From positions 116,625 through 180,624 of the forward strand of contig WHTZ01000001.1 of the NCBI GenBank assembly GCA_009377495.1: a stretch of DNA of 64,000 bases. The letters are read 5' to 3'. Positions within the stretch are counted from its first letter, which is position 1, and every line of letters begins with the position of its first letter. Both the position numbers and the translations under genes were made by a program. This DNA comes from Luteitalea sp. (GTDB taxonomy: Bacteria > Acidobacteriota > Vicinamibacteria > Vicinamibacterales > Vicinamibacteraceae). Below, one piece after another: positions 42,738-51,665 of the stretch. The notes under the pieces were generated by a model. It did no database searches and had not been told where the DNA came from. It saw only the letters and a list, made by a program, of their open reading frames with translations.

Positions 42738-43010
42738 TCACAGAAACACGAGCGACTGCTGCGACGGGATCTCGAAGCGCCGGCGGCAACGCGCACAGAC
42801 CACTTCGTCGTCGACGCGAAGCAGATAGTCGCGGAGCTTCGCAAACAGCGCCCGATCCCGTGCGTCGGCACCCGCCGGCACACGCTCCTTGCGAACCCGC
42901 CTGACCCAGCGAACCTGGTACTCTCCGCGGTGTCTGCACCGCGGGCAGGCGAGCTGCATCGGCCGTTGCTCGGCCCGCTCGCGGAAGAACTCGCGTTCAG
43001 GAATCGCCAT
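42738..43010 (-). CDS. small two-knuckle zinc-ribbon protein
   Basis: A 90-residue soluble protein with two CPRC/CARC knuckles: LACPRCRHRG near 22 and VVCARCRRRF near 74, separated by a basic, helical stretch. Function unknown; nucleic-acid or metal binding is plausible. The ATG at 43010 has GAGG 5 nt upstream, and longer frames lack such support. Confidence 0.72.
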   Translation of the reverse strand: MAIPEREFFRERAEQRPMQLACPRCRHRGEYQVRWVRRVRKERVPAGADARDRALFAKLRDYLLRVDDEVVCARCRRRFEIPSQQSLVFL

Positions 43011-43104
43011 AGCACCTCGCATCTCGCACGCGAGCCATTCTAGCCTATGACCCAATGTTGAGCGGCCGCGCCGAGCGAGCCTGTGATAGAACTGGGGTTG
43101 GGGA

Positions 43105-43160
43105 TGACAGGCTCACAGGTTGACAAGGTCACCGCCTCACCGTGTCACCCCCGCACCCTG
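43105..43160. repeat. GTCACC repeat array upstream of lon
   Basis: GTTGACAAGGTCACCGCCTCACCGTGTCACCCCC-type words (43112-43150) fill the lon upstream region, the same family as 31481-31543. A TAACCT at 43168-43173 could be the -10 of lon. Confidence 0.65.
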
Positions 43161-43186
43161 CTGGTGGTAACCTTTCGCGTCTACTC

Positions 43187-45745
43187 ATGTCCGACACGCT
43201 GCCCCAGTCTCCGGATCAGGCATTGCCAGCCGAGCTAGCAGTGCTCCCCTTGCGCAATACCGTGGTGCTGCCGCTCACGATCCAGCCGCTGGCCGTGAAC
43301 CGCCCGCAGTCGACGGAAGCCGTGAATCGCGCGCTCACGGCCGACCGGATGATCCTGCTCGTCCTGCAGCGCGGCGACGACGACCCGCCGACCGAGGCCG
43401 ATTTGCGTCGTGTCGCAACCGTCGGTGTCATCCGCCAGATGGCCAAAGGTCAAGCGGGATTGCAGGTGCTCGTGGAAGGGCTGGCGCGCGTGCAAGTCAC
43501 GGCCTTCGCCCAGGCAGACGGGCACCTCAGAGCGAGCATCACGCCGGCGCCGGAGCCCACGTACCCCTCGCTCGAGATCGAAGCGTACATTCGGCAACTC
43601 CGAGAGCTCACCGACCGCGCGCTCTCGCTCGCCACTGGTATCCCCTCAGACCTCCGACCCTTGCTGGCGAGCATCGATGACCCGCTCCGCCTTTGTTACG
43701 TCCTCGCCTCAATGCTCGACATGAAGGCCGAAGACAAGCAACTGCTCCTCGAGGAGGACGACCTCCTCGTCAAGGTGCGGGCAGTCACGCAGTCGCTCAA
43801 CCGCGAGGTCGAGCTGCTCGCGCTCAAGGGCAAGATCGAGTCCGAGGCGCAACAGGAGATGTCGGATCAACAGCGACAGTACTACCTGCGCCAGCAGTTG
43901 AAGAAGATCCGCGAGGAGCTCGGCGAGACAGAAGGTGAGGAGACCCAGGAGCTTCGGCGCCGGATTGACGAAGCCAAGCTCCCCGATCACGTGGCACCGA
44001 CGATTGGGCGCGAGATCGATCGGCTCGAGCGCATGCCGCCAGCGTCGCCCGATTACCAGATGATCCGCACCTATATCGACTGGGTGCTGGACGTCCCCTG
44101 GTCGGTGACGACCGAGGACCGCCTCGATCCGGTCGAGGCGCGACGCGTGCTGGACGAAGATCACTACGATCTCGAGAAAGTCAAAGAGCGCATTGTCGAA
44201 TACTTGGCCGTTCGAAAGCTCAAGGGCGACCTCAAGGGCCCTATCCTCTGTTTCGTCGGCCCGCCGGGCGTCGGCAAGACCTCCCTTGGTCAGTCGATTG
44301 CGCGCGCGATGAATCGCAAGTTCGTCCGCATGTCGCTGGGCGGCGTGCGTGACGAAGCGGAGATCCGCGGCCACCGTCGCACCTACATTGGCTCGTTGCC
44401 AGGCCGCATCATCCAGGCGCTCAGAACCGCGGGATCCGCGAACCCGGTGTTGATGCTCGACGAGATTGACAAGGTGGCCGTGGGCTTTCAGGGCGACCCG
44501 GCGGCCGCGCTGCTCGAAGTGCTCGACCCGGCGCAGAACAACTCGTTCCGCGATCACTATCTCGAGGTTCCCTTCGATTTGTCGCGCGTGCTGTTCATCA
44601 CCACGGCCAACCAGCTCGGTCCCGTCCATCCGGCGCTGCTCGACCGGATGGAGGTCATCCCGTTGGGCGGCTACACCGAGGGTGAGAAGGTCCACATCGC
44701 GCGGCGATACCTCATCCCCCGCCAACTGCAGGAACACGGGCTGCATGAGGGCAGCGTCGAGATCACCGAGCCCGCGCTCCGGCGAATCATCGCCGAGTAC
44801 ACCCGGGAGGCGGGCGTACGAAATCTCGAGCGTCAGATCGGCACAATTGCGCGGAAGATCGCCGCGCGCATCGCGGGCGTGCGCCCTCCGGTTGAGGAGG
44901 CCGCGACCGACGGCGGCACGACCTCGTCCCACACACCCTTGTCCATGGTGACGGAAGCCCGCGAGCGGATCGAGGCCCGCGTCGCGGGCGAGACCGCGCA
45001 ACCGCCCGCACCCGGGCAGGCCGACACCTCGTCCACGAGCCTCCCAGAGCGCTGGACAGTGGACCGTGACGAGGTGCCTCGATACTTGGGCCCGCCGCGG
45101 ATTCGATCTGAAACGGCGTTCCGAACGTCCCGCCCTGGGGTGGCGACCGGCGTGGCATGGACGGACGCGGGCGGCGATGTGCTGTTCGTCGAAGCCACGC
45201 TGCTACCGGGCGGCAAGGGCGACCTCGTGTTGACAGGCCAGCTGGGCGATGTCATGCAGGAGTCTGCACGTGCCGCCCTCAGCCACGTGCGTGCGTCGGT
45301 CGCCATGTTGGGCATTGCCGAGAATCTGCTGCGCACACACGACATCCACGTCCACGTGCCGGCAGGGGCCACTCCCAAAGATGGTCCCTCGGCGGGCGTG
45401 ACCATGGCTACGGCCATGGTCTCTGCCGCCACCAATATAACCGTGCGCGACGATGTGGCGATGACCGGCGAGATCACCCTCTCGGGCCTCGTCCTTCCTA
45501 TCGGCGGTATTCGCGAAAAGGCGCTTGCGGCGAAACGCCATGGAATCAAGACGGTCATCTTGCCGGAGCTCAACCGCCAGGATCTCGACGAGCTACCTGC
45601 CGAGGCGCGCGACGAGATGACCTTCGTGCCCGTGGCGACATTCGAGGACGTGCTGAAGGCCGCGATGCCCGCCCCAAGCAAGGGGTCAGGGGTCAGGGGT
45701 CAGGGGTCCGCAGGGGTCAAGGGTCAGCAGGGATCAGACATGTAG
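43187..45745 (+). CDS. lon: ATP-dependent protease La (Lon)
   Basis: An 852-residue protease: N-terminal substrate domain (20-215), AAA+ domain with Walker A GPPGVGKTS near 365 and Walker B VLMLDEIDK, then the proteolytic domain. The catalytic dyad is Ser735 (KDGPSAGV) and Lys778 (GIREKALAAK), 43 residues apart as in E. coli Lon. Between ATPase and protease domains an extra Ala/Pro/Thr-rich insert of about 60 residues (near 565-630) is present. The last 20 residues are encoded by a GGGGTCA tandem repeat. The ATG at 43187 starts the usual N-domain. Confidence 0.96.
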   Translation: MSDTLPQSPDQALPAELAVLPLRNTVVLPLTIQPLAVNRPQSTEAVNRALTADRMILLVLQRGDDDPPTEADLRRVATVGVIRQMAKGQAGLQVLVEGLARVQVTAFAQADGHLRASITPAPEPTYPSLEIEAYIRQLRELTDRALSLATGIPSDLRPLLASIDDPLRLCYVLASMLDMKAEDKQLLLEEDDLLVKVRAVTQSLNREVELLALKGKIESEAQQEMSDQQRQYYLRQQLKKIREELGETEGEETQELRRRIDEAKLPDHVAPTIGREIDRLERMPPASPDYQMIRTYIDWVLDVPWSVTTEDRLDPVEARRVLDEDHYDLEKVKERIVEYLAVRKLKGDLKGPILCFVGPPGVGKTSLGQSIARAMNRKFVRMSLGGVRDEAEIRGHRRTYIGSLPGRIIQALRTAGSANPVLMLDEIDKVAVGFQGDPAAALLEVLDPAQNNSFRDHYLEVPFDLSRVLFITTANQLGPVHPALLDRMEVIPLGGYTEGEKVHIARRYLIPRQLQEHGLHEGSVEITEPALRRIIAEYTREAGVRNLERQIGTIARKIAARIAGVRPPVEEAATDGGTTSSHTPLSMVTEARERIEARVAGETAQPPAPGQADTSSTSLPERWTVDRDEVPRYLGPPRIRSETAFRTSRPGVATGVAWTDAGGDVLFVEATLLPGGKGDLVLTGQLGDVMQESARAALSHVRASVAMLGIAENLLRTHDIHVHVPAGATPKDGPSAGVTMATAMVSAATNITVRDDVAMTGEITLSGLVLPIGGIREKALAAKRHGIKTVILPELNRQDLDELPAEARDEMTFVPVATFEDVLKAAMPAPSKGSGVRGQGSAGVKGQQGSDM
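45679..45740. repeat. tandem GGGGTCA repeat encoding the Lon tail
   Basis: Six to seven GGGGTCA-like heptamers supply the final codons of lon (GSGVRGQGSAGVKGQQG) up to its stop. Confidence 0.85.
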
Positions 45746-45833
45746 GATCAGGGCTGCATATCCGATCCTCAAGCTTTATAATGTCTGCTAAACAATAACA
45801 TCCATTTCTGCAGCGCGGCGCGCTCAGCCCGAC

Positions 45834-46190
45834 TCACGCGTCACCGCTACCCGGGTTCGGCTGGTCCGCCATGGCCCCGAGCAGCCACACGCGCGCCAGG
45901 CGCGAGTCGCGTTGCACGGTATCGGGCGACACCTCCAGAACGGCGGCGGTCTCCTCAATCGTCAATCCCTCGAAGAAGCGCAGCTCGATCACCCTGTGCT
46001 TCCGCTGATCGACCGCCGCCAGTCCCTTGAGCGCCTCGTCCAGCGCGAGCAGCTCACGAGATGGATCCTGCGCCAGCTCCAACGCATCGTCGAGCGGTAC
46101 GTGCACCGCATCACCACCACGCTTCTGGTAGCGCTGGGCGCGCGCCATGTCGACGGATGCTACAAGGTCGGAGTCCTTCCACCGTCGCAA
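45834..46190 (-). pseudogene. truncated ECF-type sigma factor, region 4 only
   Basis: The fragment keeps VDMARAQRYQKRGGDAVHVPLD and the region-4 helix-turn-helix (IELRFFEGLTIEETAAVLEVSPDTVQRD), typical of the large ECF group found in acidobacteria beside protein kinases (landmarks QKRGGD and GLTIEETA). Region 2 and the N-terminal half are missing: upstream of about 46150 similarity stops and a stop codon lies in frame at 46224. The usual Trp after VQRD is Ser. It is most likely a remnant cut by the DNA rearrangement that placed the vgrG cassette next to it. Confidence 0.65.
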
Positions 46191-46293
46191 TCGCCGAGCG
46201 TCTGCCCAATGCCGTCCCCCCAGTTTATGTAGCTAGTCAGGCGAGTACTGACGTGGTAAGACTGGGTGGCTCAAAGGTGGTTCGGAGAACATT
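46191..46293. other. gap between sigma remnant and vgrG
   Basis: No gene. It contains the presumed left junction of the vgrG cassette (about 46150-46230) and the vgrG ribosome site GGAG (46283-46286). Confidence 0.5.
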
Positions 46294-48519
46294 ATGCCTC
46301 GAGTGATGGAGATGCGCAGAGTGATGGACATCACCACGCCCCTCGGCGATGATGTGCTGCTCTTCCATGGCATGCACGCACGCGAGGAGATGAGCCGGTT
46401 GTTCGAGTATCAGCTCGACCTGCTGAGCACGCGCGGCGACATCGACCTAGACGAGATTCTCGGCAAGAACGTGACCGTGAATGTGGCGCTGCCCGACAAC
46501 AGCACGCGCGCCTTCAACGGCCATGTGACCCGCTTTGCCCAGAGCGGGATGTCCGGCCGCTATCACCGCTATCTCGCGGTGGTTCGGCCGTGGCTGTGGT
46601 TTCTCACACGGACGACCGATTGCCGCATTTTTCAGGACATGACGGTGCCGGACATCGTCAAGGCGGTGTTCAACGATCACACGACCGCCGATTTCACGTT
46701 CGAGCTGACGAGCACGTATCGGACCTGGAGCTACTGCGTGCAGTATCGCGAGACGGACTTCAATTTCGTGAGTCGCTTGCTGGAACATGAAGGTATCTAC
46801 TACTACTTCAGGCATACCGACGGCCGCAACACGATGGTGCTCACCGATTCGACGGCCAAGCACACGACGTCGCCCGGCTACGAGGAGCTACCGTTCATCG
46901 CGCCGGAGCAGATGGTGAGGCCGGACATCGAGCACGTCAGCAGCTGGGATTTTTCCCGTGAGATCCAGCCGGGCGTCTACGTGCACGACGACTACGATTT
47001 CGAGCGCCCCAGCGTGGCGCTCAGGACCAGGAAAGCGCTCCCACGCAACTACGCGCCGAGCAACTATGAGGTCTACGACTACCCGGGCCACTACGCGCAG
47101 CGGTCGAATGGCGAGCACTACGCGGAGGTGCGTATCGACGAGTACGGTAGCCAGTTCGAAACCGCGAACGCCTCGACCAACGCCAGGGGTGTCCACGTCG
47201 GCTCGCTGTTCACGCTCGATCGCCACCCGCGCGCTGATCAGAATCGCGAGCACCTCATCCTGGCGGCCAGCTATGACCTGCAATTTAGCGAGTACGAGGC
47301 ACTGTCCGACGCCGAAGGCTCGAGCTATCGGTGCAATTTCGTGGCCATGTCGAGCCAGCAACAGTTCCGCCCGAAGCGCCGCACGCCCAAGCCGTTCATG
47401 CAGGGGCCGCAAACCGCGGTGGTGGTGGGTCCAGAGGGAGAAGAGATCTCGACGGACCGGTACGGGCGGGTGAAGGTCCAGTTCCATTGGGACCGGGAGG
47501 GCCGGCGAGATCAGGGGAGCTCCTGCTGGGTGCGGGTCTCGACTCTCTGGGCGGGCAAGGGTTGGGGCGCGATCCACATCCCGCGGATCGGCCAGGAAGT
47601 CATCGTGGACTTCCTCGAAGGCGACCCGGACAGGCCTATTGTCACGGGACGCGTGTACAACGCCGAGTTCATGCCGCCGTATACGCTTCCGGACAACAAG
47701 ACACAGAGCGGCATCAAGTCGCGCAGCACGCCGGACGGCACCACCGAGACATTCAACGAGCTGCGCTTCGAGGACAAGAAGGGCGCGGAGGAGGTGTACC
47801 TGCACGCGGAGCGCAATCTCCGCGTCGACGTCGAGCGAAACGACGTCTGCACCATCGGCCGCCATGCCATCAGCGAGGTGAAGGGCACGCGCGCCGTCGT
47901 CATCAAGAGCGCGCACGCGGTCGACGCGTCGGACCTACCCAGTGAGATAGATTACCCGGAAGGCAGCTGGATCGAGGGCGACTACCTCGAAGTGGAGGGT
48001 GACCGCCGGGTGTACGTTGGTAAGGCGGAAGTCCACGAAGTAAAAGATGACCACACACTACAGGTCACGGAGGGCCACCACTGGGTCGAGGTCTTCAAGG
48101 GCGATCAGACCATCGACATCCGGGAGGGCGATCAGAAGGTAGACATCCAGCAGGGCGACCAGACACTCGAGATCGGGCTAGGCAATCAGACCATCGACAT
48201 CACGTTGGGCAATCAGAAGGTCACGTTGGGCCAGGGGAACCAGGAGATCACGCTGAAGGTCGGCAACCGGACCGTGAAGCTCGATGGGGGCAATCAGGAG
48301 ACGAAGGCCAGCCTGGGGAAGATCACGGAAGAGGCGATGGTGGGGATCGAGATGAAGGTCGGCCAGAACTCGGTGAAGATCGATCATACGGGCGTGACGA
48401 TCAAGGGCATGATGCTCAGGCTGGAAGGACAAATCTCGACGCAAATCAAGGGTACGATGACGAATATCGATGGCACCGCCATGCTCACGGCGAAGGGCGG
48501 CTTGATTTCGATCGGGTGA
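46294..48519 (+). CDS. vgrG: VgrG-type spike protein
   Basis: A 741-residue spike of contractile injection systems. The gp27-like base is at 10-380 (MHAREEMSRLFEYQLDLLS, YRETDFNFVSRLLEHEGIYYYF as landmarks RETDFNF and EGIYYYF). The gp5 OB-fold follows at about 395-475 (DRYGRVKVQFHWDREG, SSCWVRVST). The C-terminal beta-needle is made of regular ten-residue units (GDQTIDI, GDQKVDI, GDQTLEI, GNQTIDI, GNQKVTL) near 605-670. No effector domain is fused. GGAG lies 7 nt before the ATG. It forms a cassette with an unknown protein and a PAAR tip. Confidence 0.95.
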   Translation: MPRVMEMRRVMDITTPLGDDVLLFHGMHAREEMSRLFEYQLDLLSTRGDIDLDEILGKNVTVNVALPDNSTRAFNGHVTRFAQSGMSGRYHRYLAVVRPWLWFLTRTTDCRIFQDMTVPDIVKAVFNDHTTADFTFELTSTYRTWSYCVQYRETDFNFVSRLLEHEGIYYYFRHTDGRNTMVLTDSTAKHTTSPGYEELPFIAPEQMVRPDIEHVSSWDFSREIQPGVYVHDDYDFERPSVALRTRKALPRNYAPSNYEVYDYPGHYAQRSNGEHYAEVRIDEYGSQFETANASTNARGVHVGSLFTLDRHPRADQNREHLILAASYDLQFSEYEALSDAEGSSYRCNFVAMSSQQQFRPKRRTPKPFMQGPQTAVVVGPEGEEISTDRYGRVKVQFHWDREGRRDQGSSCWVRVSTLWAGKGWGAIHIPRIGQEVIVDFLEGDPDRPIVTGRVYNAEFMPPYTLPDNKTQSGIKSRSTPDGTTETFNELRFEDKKGAEEVYLHAERNLRVDVERNDVCTIGRHAISEVKGTRAVVIKSAHAVDASDLPSEIDYPEGSWIEGDYLEVEGDRRVYVGKAEVHEVKDDHTLQVTEGHHWVEVFKGDQTIDIREGDQKVDIQQGDQTLEIGLGNQTIDITLGNQKVTLGQGNQEITLKVGNRTVKLDGGNQETKASLGKITEEAMVGIEMKVGQNSVKIDHTGVTIKGMMLRLEGQISTQIKGTMTNIDGTAMLTAKGGLISIG

Positions 48520-48523
48520 CAGG

Positions 48524-49147
48524 ATGCATGCTCCCGCTCCACCGGCACCGCAACCCCCGCATCCCGTCTTCCTGATCGAGGCGGCGGAGCTGGGGAAAGA
48601 AGCGCGCGCGCTGCTCCGGGACGAGCACGATGCGCGCGGGTACATGGCCGCGCTCATCGAGACCGTGCAGCTTGTGGACGCGATCCGGTTCCTGGCACAC
48701 GCGCTGCCAGTGCGCGAGGCGATCTGGTGGGCGTGGTGCTGCGCCCGCCTAAGCGCGGCCGAGGAGCTGCCGGCCAACCAGCAGGCCGCGCTGGGCGCCA
48801 CCGAACGTTGGATCAGGCAGCCCACAGACGAGCATCGCCGCTCGATGCTCGCTATCGCCGAGCAGGCGGAGCTCGGCTCGCCGGCGGGGGCCGCGGCATT
48901 GGCCGTCTTCTTCAGCGGTGGCAGCATCACGCCGCCGGACGCACCCGAGGTCGCGCCGCCGTCGTACGCCGCGGCCAAGCTGATCGCCGGCAGCGTGATC
49001 CTGGCCGGCGTTGTCGCTGAGCCCGAACTGGCGCCCGAGAAGTACCGCGGCTTCATCACGCAGGGGCTGACGGTGGTGGACCGCTTGAACCTCTGGCCGC
49101 CGGCCCCCGACAGGTATCAGCGGAAAGTTGAGGTGCTGAGAAAATGA
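48524..49147 (+). CDS. unknown protein between vgrG and PAAR
   Basis: A 207-residue, Ala-rich, mostly helical protein. A Pro-rich start is followed by VFLIEAAELGKEARALL, a Trp pair IWWAWCCARLS near 70 and a terminal Leu/Pro/Trp segment. No membrane helix, enzymatic motif or toxin signature is seen. Its position, with 4 bp to vgrG and a 4-bp overlap with the PAAR gene, suggests an adaptor or chaperone that loads the tip, rather than an effector. I am not sure of any named family. Confidence 0.7.
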   Translation: MHAPAPPAPQPPHPVFLIEAAELGKEARALLRDEHDARGYMAALIETVQLVDAIRFLAHALPVREAIWWAWCCARLSAAEELPANQQAALGATERWIRQPTDEHRRSMLAIAEQAELGSPAGAAALAVFFSGGSITPPDAPEVAPPSYAAAKLIAGSVILAGVVAEPELAPEKYRGFITQGLTVVDRLNLWPPAPDRYQRKVEVLRK

Positions 49148-49440
49148 TGCCGGCCGCCCGTCTCACCGATATGCACGTGTGCCCGATGGTCACGCCCGGC
49201 ACGCCGCCTGTCCCGCACGTCGGCGGGCCCATCGTGGGCCCCGGCTGCCCGACCGTACTGATCAGCGGCATGCCTGCGGCGCGGGTCAGCGACATGTGCG
49301 TGTGCGTCGGTCCGCCCGACAGCATCGTCATCGGGTCGCCAAAGGTGATGATCGGCGGTCTGCCCGCCGCGAGGATGGGAGACCTAACAGCGCACGGCGG
49401 AGCGATCGCGCAGGGTGCACCGACGGTGCTGATCGGATAG
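49144..49440 (+). CDS. PAAR-domain spike tip protein
   Basis: A 98-residue protein made only of a PAAR domain: PAARLTDMHVCPMV, PAARVSDMCVCVGPPD and PAARMGDLTAHGG, with His/Cys ligands for the tip metal. It caps VgrG. Its ATG overlaps the preceding stop (ATGA). No C-terminal toxin is attached. Confidence 0.93.
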   Translation: MMPAARLTDMHVCPMVTPGTPPVPHVGGPIVGPGCPTVLISGMPAARVSDMCVCVGPPDSIVIGSPKVMIGGLPAARMGDLTAHGGAIAQGAPTVLIG

Positions 49441-49445
49441 GCGGA

Positions 49446-50291
49446 CTAAGGACTCGTCTGCCGCACGAACAGATACGCGCCGGCCCTTGACTGTGGAAAC
49501 GGTACGAACCGAACGCCCCTGTAGGCCGCGGCCAAGATCTTCGAGAAAAGAGGGCGTGTGGCGAGACGCCAGTGGATCGCACGCTCCGGCGCTTCGAGGA
49601 GCATACGCGAGAACTCGTCCGGCACGCACACGAGCAACCGCGCCGCTCCCACAGGTACGCGGAGCACGTCATTGCACACTGGCCATCCTGCCTCCACGCG
49701 TACAGGGTTCACCACAGGCACCTTCTCCAGATCGCGCACGTCCTCGGGTGACCCCAGCGGCTCGCCGGCTGCCGTCCAGTGCACGATGAGCCGATCGGTT
49801 GGCGTGCCGCGATGCAGCGGGCTCGTCGACTCACCGTAGGCGTTCTCGACGAACTCGGCGGCCACCGCACCGAGCTTGTTCAAGTTGAGATGCGCGTTCG
49901 GCGCCTGTAACGGATCGAAGGTCCAGTGGATCTCCGCAAAGCCCCGCACGGTCACCAGACGTCGCTGCTCGAGCTTGAGCCGATGACCAACACCGGACCC
50001 GCGATATGCAGGCAGCACGCCCAGCATGTGCGACCAATGGATCCGGCGGCCCAGGCGCTTGCCCGGCAGTGAGTACGCGAATCCAATCATCCGTCCTTCG
50101 TCGAATGCGCCCAGTACGAGGGCACCGCACTTGACTGTCGCGACGAGCATCGTGACGGGAATCACGTCGATATCGTCGTACCGCCACACCGCTCGCTCGA
50201 GCGCACTGACTTGGGACAGCTCGTCAGCGGTCGTCAGCACGCGGAGCTCCACCGCCTGATGGCACGCCGTGATTTCCTGGGTATTCTCCAT
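49446..50291 (-). CDS. GNAT-like acyltransferase, probable D-amino-acid N-succinyltransferase
   Basis: A 281-residue GNAT-fold protein (COG3375-like). The acyl-CoA pocket is seen in HMLGVLPAYRGSGVGHRLK near 90-108, followed by a long C-terminal part with DPLQAPNAHLNLNKLG. Homologues sit next to N-succinylamino-acid racemase genes and have been shown elsewhere to transfer succinyl from CoA to D-amino acids. Here it is divergent from exactly such an enolase-superfamily gene, with an M20 hydrolase nearby. Function is therefore inferred from context. It ends 5 bp from the PAAR stop. Confidence 0.75.
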   Translation of the reverse strand: MENTQEITACHQAVELRVLTTADELSQVSALERAVWRYDDIDVIPVTMLVATVKCGALVLGAFDEGRMIGFAYSLPGKRLGRRIHWSHMLGVLPAYRGSGVGHRLKLEQRRLVTVRGFAEIHWTFDPLQAPNAHLNLNKLGAVAAEFVENAYGESTSPLHRGTPTDRLIVHWTAAGEPLGSPEDVRDLEKVPVVNPVRVEAGWPVCNDVLRVPVGAARLLVCVPDEFSRMLLEAPERAIHWRLATRPLFSKILAAAYRGVRFVPFPQSRAGAYLFVRQTSP

Positions 50292-50295
50292 TGCG

Positions 50296-50332
50296 AGGTG
50301 TCAAGGGTCAGGGGTCAGGGCAAGGGACCAGC
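50296..50332. repeat. GGGGTCA-type repeat in the divergent promoter region
   Basis: AGGTGTCAAGGGTCAGGGGTCAGGGC and flanking bases lie directly upstream of the GNAT start, between it and the racemase gene. Promoter signals for both genes must lie in 50292-50412, but no clear hexamers are seen. Confidence 0.6.
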
Positions 50333-50412
50333 AGGTGCCCCTGTCTTTTGTTGCATCACCTCCTACAGTGTGTCAACGTATGGCGCCAATTTGCACCCTT
50401 TTCCCCCAAGAT

Positions 50413-51585
50413 ATGACCGTCACTGCTTCGGCTCGCTCGCTCGCCCTTCCCGCACCCGTCACGATTGATTGCATCGAGCTCCGCCTGCTTCGGCTCGAGC
50501 TCGTTCGGCCATTCGAGACCAGCTTCGGGCGCACGGAGTCTCGTCTCATCCCCCTCGTTGTGCTTCATGCAGACGGTCTCACGGGCTGGGGCGAGATTGT
50601 CGCATTGGAAGAACCACTCTTCAACTATGAGACGGTTCGTACAGCCTGTGTGGTCATCGAGCATCACTTCGCGCCAGCATTGCTCGGCGCCGCATTCCGG
50701 GCGCTCGATGATGTCGGCGTTGCGCTGCGGCGTTTTCGGGGTCACCCGATGGCACGCGCAGGGCTGGAGTTGGCATGGGTCGACCTCATGGCTCGCGCCA
50801 ACGGCCAGTCGGTCTCCCAGGTCCTTGGTGGCGTCCGCGCACGGGTGGAGGTGGGTGTAAGCCTTGGCATCGAGGCGACCTTCGACGCGCTGATCGACCT
50901 GGTCGCAGAGCATCTTGCCCAGGGCTATCGTCGGATCAAGGTCAAGATCAAGCCCGGCTGGGACGTGGATGTCCTGCGAAGGATTCGCGCTCGCTTTCCG
51001 AGCATCCTCCTCTCGGTGGATGCGAATGCGGCGTACACCCTGGCCGATGCGGATCACCTCGCGGCGCTGGACGCCTACGCGCTGCTCATGATCGAGCAAC
51101 CGCTCGCGCACGACGACCTGGTCGATCACTCCGTGTTACAGGGTCGCGTGCGCACATCTCTCTGCCTCGACGAGAGCATTACGAGCCAGCGGGTGGCGCG
51201 ACACGCGCTGGACCTGGGAAGCTGCCGCATCATCAACATGAAGATGAGCCGCGTGGGCGGTTATGGCGAGGCGCTCGCCATTCACGACCTTTGTGCCGCG
51301 CGCAGTGTGCCGCTCTGGTGCGGCGGTATGCTCGAGACCGGCATCGGACGGGCTCACAACCTGGCCCTGGCCAGCCTACCCGGTTTCACGCTGCCGGGCG
51401 ATATCTCAGCCAGCCGCCGGTACTATGCGCGCGATGTCTTGGCGCAGCCCATTGAGGTAGCCCCGGATGGAACGGTCGAAGTACCCGCCGGCCTCGGCAT
51501 CGGCGTCGAAATCGACACCGACTACATCGAGTCACAAATGGTCGATCGTTTGGAGGTTGGCCGACGCAGGCGGGTCGCACGGTGA
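50413..51585 (+). CDS. menC: N-succinylamino-acid racemase / o-succinylbenzoate synthase
   Basis: A 390-residue enolase-superfamily enzyme with all catalytic residues in the expected places: K176-x-K178 (RIKVKIKPG), metal ligands D203 (VDANAAY), E228 (IEQPL) and D253 (CLDES), and K277 (NMKMSR). Spacings equal those of Amycolatopsis NSAR/OSBS. The family either makes o-succinylbenzoate for menaquinone or racemises N-succinyl amino acids, and many members do both. No other men gene is seen here; GNAT and M20 neighbours favour the racemase role. The ATG at 50413 begins just before the barrel cap (TIDCIELRLL). Confidence 0.9.
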   Translation: MTVTASARSLALPAPVTIDCIELRLLRLELVRPFETSFGRTESRLIPLVVLHADGLTGWGEIVALEEPLFNYETVRTACVVIEHHFAPALLGAAFRALDDVGVALRRFRGHPMARAGLELAWVDLMARANGQSVSQVLGGVRARVEVGVSLGIEATFDALIDLVAEHLAQGYRRIKVKIKPGWDVDVLRRIRARFPSILLSVDANAAYTLADADHLAALDAYALLMIEQPLAHDDLVDHSVLQGRVRTSLCLDESITSQRVARHALDLGSCRIINMKMSRVGGYGEALAIHDLCAARSVPLWCGGMLETGIGRAHNLALASLPGFTLPGDISASRRYYARDVLAQPIEVAPDGTVEVPAGLGIGVEIDTDYIESQMVDRLEVGRRRRVAR

Positions 51586-51665
51586 CAGGTGCGGAGGTGC
51601 TGGGGTGCCGGGTGCTGGGTGCTGAAGTGCCGGGTTGGCGCGCCTAACACAGGTCACCTCCGGGA

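Noticed and set aside
43709-45001. 430-residue open frame on the minus strand
   Set aside because: Antisense to lon, whose catalytic residues are all present.
45777-45782. TATAAT as promoter of vgrG
   Set aside because: It is over 500 bp upstream and the sigma remnant on the other strand lies between; vgrG has its own ribosome site but no identifiable -10.
46294-48519. VgrG with fused effector
   Set aside because: The C-terminal 140 residues are regular needle repeats and a short terminal strand region, not an enzymatic domain.
50413-51585. dedicated menaquinone-pathway menC
   Set aside because: No other men gene is seen, and the GNAT and M20 neighbours point to N-succinylamino-acid racemase; the symbol is kept only for the family.
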